Shown: positions 7,771 to 10,353 of the stretch, one piece after another
How the letters are laid out: the number at the start of each line of letters is the position of its first letter
Numbering within the stretch: position 1 is the stretch's first letter
NCBI GenBank assembly: GCA_946544685.1
Contig: CAMNML010000020.1
Span: 1-10,353 of the forward strand
Origin: an uncultured Caryophanales bacterium
Lineage (GTDB): Bacteria; Bacillota_I; Bacilli_A; RF39; UBA660
DNA: 10,353 nt
Reading direction: 5' to 3'
Notes under the pieces: generated by a model
Seen by the model: only the letters and a program-made list of their open reading frames with translations
What the model was told of the DNA's origin: nothing
Database searches by the model: none
Made by a program: the position numbers and the translations under genes

Positions 7771-7788
7771 AATCTGTAATTTTTTTTT
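7760..7788 (+). terminator. Intrinsic terminator of the efflux-queH operon
   Basis: TTACAGA (7760-7766) pairs with TCTGTAA (7773-7779) around a six-nt loop and is followed directly by nine T (7780-7788). The left arm lies in the last codons of queH, so the stop codon is in the loop. The arms match those of the hairpin at 178-201. Confidence 0.8.
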
Positions 7789-7793
7789 AAATA

Positions 7794-7822
7794 TATTGAT
7801 TTTTAGAAAAATATGTTATAAT
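7794..7822 (+). promoter_or_regulatory. Extended -10 promoter of the AMP-forming ligase gene
   Basis: TATAAT (7817-7822) is preceded by TG at 7814-7815, a proper extended -10 (TGTTATAAT). A weak -35 element lies at about 7794-7801: TATTGA with a 17-nt spacer, or TTGATT with 15. The promoter sits directly after the queH terminator. The transcription start would be near 7828-7830, which excludes the ATG at 7824 from the message. Confidence 0.65.
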
Positions 7823-7836
7823 AATGGCAATTAAAT

Positions 7837-7844
7837 GGGGTGAT
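7837..7844 (+). promoter_or_regulatory. Ribosome binding site that decides the ligase start
   Basis: GGGGTGAT matches the 3' part of the extended Shine-Dalgarno consensus (GGAGGTGAT) and sits just before the ATG at 7848. The in-frame ATG at 7824 has no SD-like sequence and overlaps the edge of the promoter. Confidence 0.7.
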
Positions 7845-7847
7845 TAT

Positions 7848-9626
7848 ATGAAAAAAACAGGATATCCATCTATTGATGAGCCATGGAAACAATATTATTC
7901 AAATTCTAGTATTACACAAAATGAAGTAAGAAAGGCTATAGAAAAATCTATGTTTCAAATGCTAGATGAATGTACAACTGATATAGAAGATCTAATAGCA
8001 ATTGAATACTTTGGCCAAGATATTACATACAAAGAATTCAAAAAAAGAATATATAAATGCGCAAAAAGTTTTTTATTACTGGGAGTAAAAAAAGGTGATA
8101 TAGTACCATTAATATTGCCTAACCAACCAGAAAGTAGAATAATGATTTACGCATTAAATATAATTGGTGCAACTGCATATCCAATTCAACCATCAATTTC
8201 ACCAAAACAATTAAATGAAATAATTTATCAAAATAATGTAAGAAATTTAGCGCTATTTAGAGGATTCTATAGACAATACAAAGTTCAAATAAAAGATGTT
8301 GAAAATGTAATATATACAACAGGAAAAGAATCTATGCCGAAGATAATACAACTTGCTGATAAAATTTCACATGTAGAATCATCAAAGGTAATTCCATACA
8401 GCGAATTTGAATTAGAAAGTAAATCATATACAGATATAATAACACCTGTATATGAAAAGGATAAGACAGCTGCAATAATTGGAACAAGTGGAACTACAGG
8501 AATTCCGAAAGGTACATGTCTTTCTAATGAAAATGTAAACGCAATGGCTCTTCAACACTTATTAGGAGATATGGGATTAGAAAGAGGAGATGTACTGTTA
8601 AATATTCTAATAGATTCAATAGGATATGGGCTAGGAACAATGCATTACTCTGGATGTTGTGGATTTAAAAGTATTCTTTATCCAAAATTAGAAACAGATA
8701 TGTCAAAATTATTTCTAAAATATCGTCCACAACATTTTACTGGTGGACCAATCCATGCGGAAACTTTGGAAAAATATTTAAAAAATCCAAAAAACGAAAA
8801 AAATGCAAAAGAATTAATAAAGATACTACAAGAAATGAAAAATTGGGTAACTGGAGGAGCTCCTTTAAAAAGTTCAACTGAGGAATTCTTCAATAATTTG
8901 GGTATCACATTAAGAAATGGATTAGGTTGTACAGAAAACGGAGGAGCTGCAACATTCGAAAAAAAAGGTGCTGAAAAAAAAGGAAGTGTTGGAATACCTC
9001 TAATGCTTGAGACGATGTCTATTTTCAAAGAAGGAACAGATGAAGAACTTAAATATAATGAACCAGGAGAAATATGTATAACTGGTCCAACTGTAATGCA
9101 AAAATATTTGAATAATCCAGAAGAAACTGCAGAAACAATTAAACTACATAGAGACGGAAGAAGATGGATTCATACTGGTGATAAAGGATACATGGATGAA
9201 GATGGACATGTATATATAATTGGAAGATATAAAAAAATGACACATAGACTTGGATTTAATATACATCCACAAATAATAGCAGATGATCTAAGTAGAGCAA
9301 ATGTAGAACATGTAAATGAATATCATGTCATAACAGTACCACATCCACAAGAACAAAATGTACCAGTTGCATTTATAGCAGTAGAACCATCTACTAATAT
9401 AAACAAAATAAAGAAAGACATAATAGAATATGCAAAAGTAAATTTAAGTCAATACGATATTCCATATGACTATGTATTTGTAATTGGCAACTTACCTAGA
9501 AATATTGGTGGAAAAGTAGATGAAAAAAAACTACTAGAATTTGTTAATTTAGACTATGAAAAATTAATAAAACCACAATATCCAGTAATAACTATAGATG
9601 AAAAAATAAAGAAGAAAAGAAAATAA
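7848..9626 (+). CDS. AMP-forming acyl/aryl-CoA ligase family protein (ANL superfamily)
   Basis: From the ATG at 7848 this is a 592-residue adenylate-forming enzyme beginning MKKTGYPSIDEPW. An eight-residue longer form from 7824 is unlikely because that ATG lies at or before the expected transcription start. Conserved motifs are the phosphate loop GTSGTTGIPKG (212-222), GLGCTENG (358-365), HTGD (442-445), the hinge region GRYKKM...RLGFNIHP (459-474), and the catalytic C-terminal Lys in GGKVDEKK (Lys556). It should activate a carboxylic acid as acyl-AMP and probably pass it to CoA or another thiol. No carrier protein or thioesterase domain is fused, and the substrate cannot be read from sequence. 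The usual hinge K-D is K-K here, while the A10 lysine is present, so it is probably active. The C-terminus ends in a Lys-rich tail. It has its own promoter and a probable terminator, so it seems a single-gene unit. Confidence 0.88.
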   Translation: MKKTGYPSIDEPWKQYYSNSSITQNEVRKAIEKSMFQMLDECTTDIEDLIAIEYFGQDITYKEFKKRIYKCAKSFLLLGVKKGDIVPLILPNQPESRIMIYALNIIGATAYPIQPSISPKQLNEIIYQNNVRNLALFRGFYRQYKVQIKDVENVIYTTGKESMPKIIQLADKISHVESSKVIPYSEFELESKSYTDIITPVYEKDKTAAIIGTSGTTGIPKGTCLSNENVNAMALQHLLGDMGLERGDVLLNILIDSIGYGLGTMHYSGCCGFKSILYPKLETDMSKLFLKYRPQHFTGGPIHAETLEKYLKNPKNEKNAKELIKILQEMKNWVTGGAPLKSSTEEFFNNLGITLRNGLGCTENGGAATFEKKGAEKKGSVGIPLMLETMSIFKEGTDEELKYNEPGEICITGPTVMQKYLNNPEETAETIKLHRDGRRWIHTGDKGYMDEDGHVYIIGRYKKMTHRLGFNIHPQIIADDLSRANVEHVNEYHVITVPHPQEQNVPVAFIAVEPSTNINKIKKDIIEYAKVNLSQYDIPYDYVFVIGNLPRNIGGKVDEKKLLEFVNLDYEKLIKPQYPVITIDEKIKKKRK

Positions 9627-9645
9627 CTTCTTTTTTTCTTTTATT
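9608..9645 (+). terminator. Probable weak terminator after the ligase gene
   Basis: AAAGAAG (9608-9614) pairs with CTTCTTT (9627-9633) around a 12-nt A-rich loop that includes the stop codon, and the right arm runs into a T-rich stretch to about 9645. The stem is short and A-T rich, so termination may be incomplete. Confidence 0.5.
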
Positions 9646-9661
9646 TTAAAGAAATTGAGTG

Positions 9662-9667
9662 TATAAT
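9662..9667 (+). promoter_or_regulatory. Possible -10 box of the membrane-sensor gene
   Basis: A perfect TATAAT lies 24 nt before the next ATG (9692). No good -35 is found at the right distance: TTGAGT at 9655-9660 is too close and the region 17 nt upstream is T-rich without a match. The gene may use this weak promoter or read-through from the ligase. Confidence 0.35.
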
Positions 9668-9691
9668 TTATTATAGTAGAGGAGGAATAAA

Positions 9692-10353
9692 ATGGTAAGC
9701 GTAGCATTTTCAATATGTAGCTTTATTTACATAATTATATTCGCATTTGTATACTTCAGCAAAAAAAGAATTAACTTAATAGAAAATAAAATATACACTG
9801 GTTTATTAGTAACAACAATAATAGGACTTTCAATTGATATAATAGGATTTATATCATTTCAAACAGGCGACACAACTTCATTTACAAACATAATCATCGC
9901 AAAAATATACTTATTATACTATTTCACATGGACATCATTGCTAACACTATACACATTTATTGTATCAACAAAACAAAAAAAGAAAATTGACTATGTGAAT
10001 TTGATAAAAAAAATATCAATGTTATATATTATAATATCATTAGTTATAATAATGTTGCCAGTAAGAATAGAAAACGCAGGACACTCATTATATAGCTATG
10101 GGCCAAGCGTTAATTTGTTGTATACAGTATCAGGAATACTAGTTGTTATAATGCTTGCAAGCATGTTTTCGAATACTAAAAATATTAGAAGAAAAGAATA
10201 TATTCCACTATTAGTATTTATATTATTTGGAACAATAGTAATGATCATCCAACATCAATATCCAGACATATTATTACTTATAACATGCCATTCAATAGTA
10301 ACCGCATTAATGTACTTTACAATTGAAAACCCAGATATGCAGATGGTTGAAGA
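9692..10353 (+). CDS. Seven-helix membrane sensor, probable N-terminus of a histidine kinase (partial)
   Basis: The reading frame is open from the ATG at 9692 to the window end (220 complete codons, no stop). SD AGGAGG (9680-9685) is placed 6 nt upstream. Seven hydrophobic helices can be seen at about residues 4-22, 36-55, 68-92, 106-123, 139-160, 171-187 and 192-210, with Lys/Arg-rich loops at 24-26, 94-98 and 163-168. The visible part ends FTIENPDMQMVE. From memory of the family, ENPD-type sequences after such a 7TM block lead into a coiled linker and a HisKA/HATPase kinase core in many low-GC gut bacteria, so a sensor histidine kinase is the best guess; a diguanylate cyclase or other output is possible because no catalytic part is in view. 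The ligand is unknown. The start codon is well supported by the SD. Confidence 0.65.
   Translation, partial: MVSVAFSICSFIYIIIFAFVYFSKKRINLIENKIYTGLLVTTIIGLSIDIIGFISFQTGDTTSFTNIIIAKIYLLYYFTWTSLLTLYTFIVSTKQKKKIDYVNLIKKISMLYIIISLVIIMLPVRIENAGHSLYSYGPSVNLLYTVSGILVVIMLASMFSNTKNIRRKEYIPLLVFILFGTIVMIIQHQYPDILLLITCHSIVTALMYFTIENPDMQMVE

Noticed and set aside
9655..9677. TTGAGT / TATAGT as a promoter pair for the membrane-sensor gene
   Set aside because: The spacer would be only 11 nt, far too short for sigma-A type recognition. The TATAAT at 9662-9667 is a better -10 candidate.

Overview
The window is a very AT-rich stretch of a low-GC, Gram-positive-type bacterium (Bacillota or a related wall-less or reduced gut lineage; the exact clade cannot be decided from the sequence). 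Strong AGGAGG-type ribosome binding sites lie 6 nt before most starts, A/T-ending codons dominate (ATA for Ile, AGA for Arg), and every Trp in the recognised proteins is TGG, with no in-frame TGA. The standard bacterial code therefore applies, not the Mycoplasma code. All complete genes lie on the + strand.

Region 1 (1-333) is an intergenic control region. At its left edge a minus-strand gene appears to begin (only four codons visible), with its own SD and a plausible divergent promoter. The middle holds a long AT-rich hairpin and a second hairpin that looks like a minus-strand terminator. The right end carries a strong + strand promoter whose -35/-10 spacer is largely filled by a perfect palindrome (TATGACA-CCC-TGTCATA). 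A degenerate second copy lies 22 bp downstream. This is the expected layout of a TetR-family operator.

Region 2 (334-7788) is one tightly packed operon. It contains a MacB-type ABC ATPase/FtsX permease fusion, a TetR-family repressor, two ABC exporter half-transporters that form a heterodimer (first subunit with a degenerate ATP site, second canonical), and queH (epoxyqueuosine reductase). Adjacent genes overlap by 1, 11 and 4 nt or are 1 nt apart, and the operon closes with a hairpin/T-tract terminator that overlaps the queH stop. The simplest reading is a repressor-controlled export/resistance operon: the repressor senses a compound, releases the upstream operator and induces two different ABC exporters. 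The tRNA-modification gene is carried along as the last cistron.

Region 3 (7789-9650) is a monocistronic AMP-forming acyl/aryl ligase (ANL superfamily) with its own extended -10 promoter and a weak terminator. The sequence supports a start at 7848 rather than the upstream in-frame ATG at 7824.

Region 4 (9651-10353) is the start of a gene cut by the window end: seven predicted membrane helices ending in a sequence typical of the junction to a cytoplasmic signalling domain, probably a membrane-bound sensor histidine kinase.

I see no mobile element, CRISPR array, tRNA or rRNA. The operon architecture looks like a known type. The points most worth a second look are the tandem operator, the recurring TTACAGA/TCTGTAA hairpins, the coupling of queH to an exporter, and the large extracellular inserts in two of the transporters.
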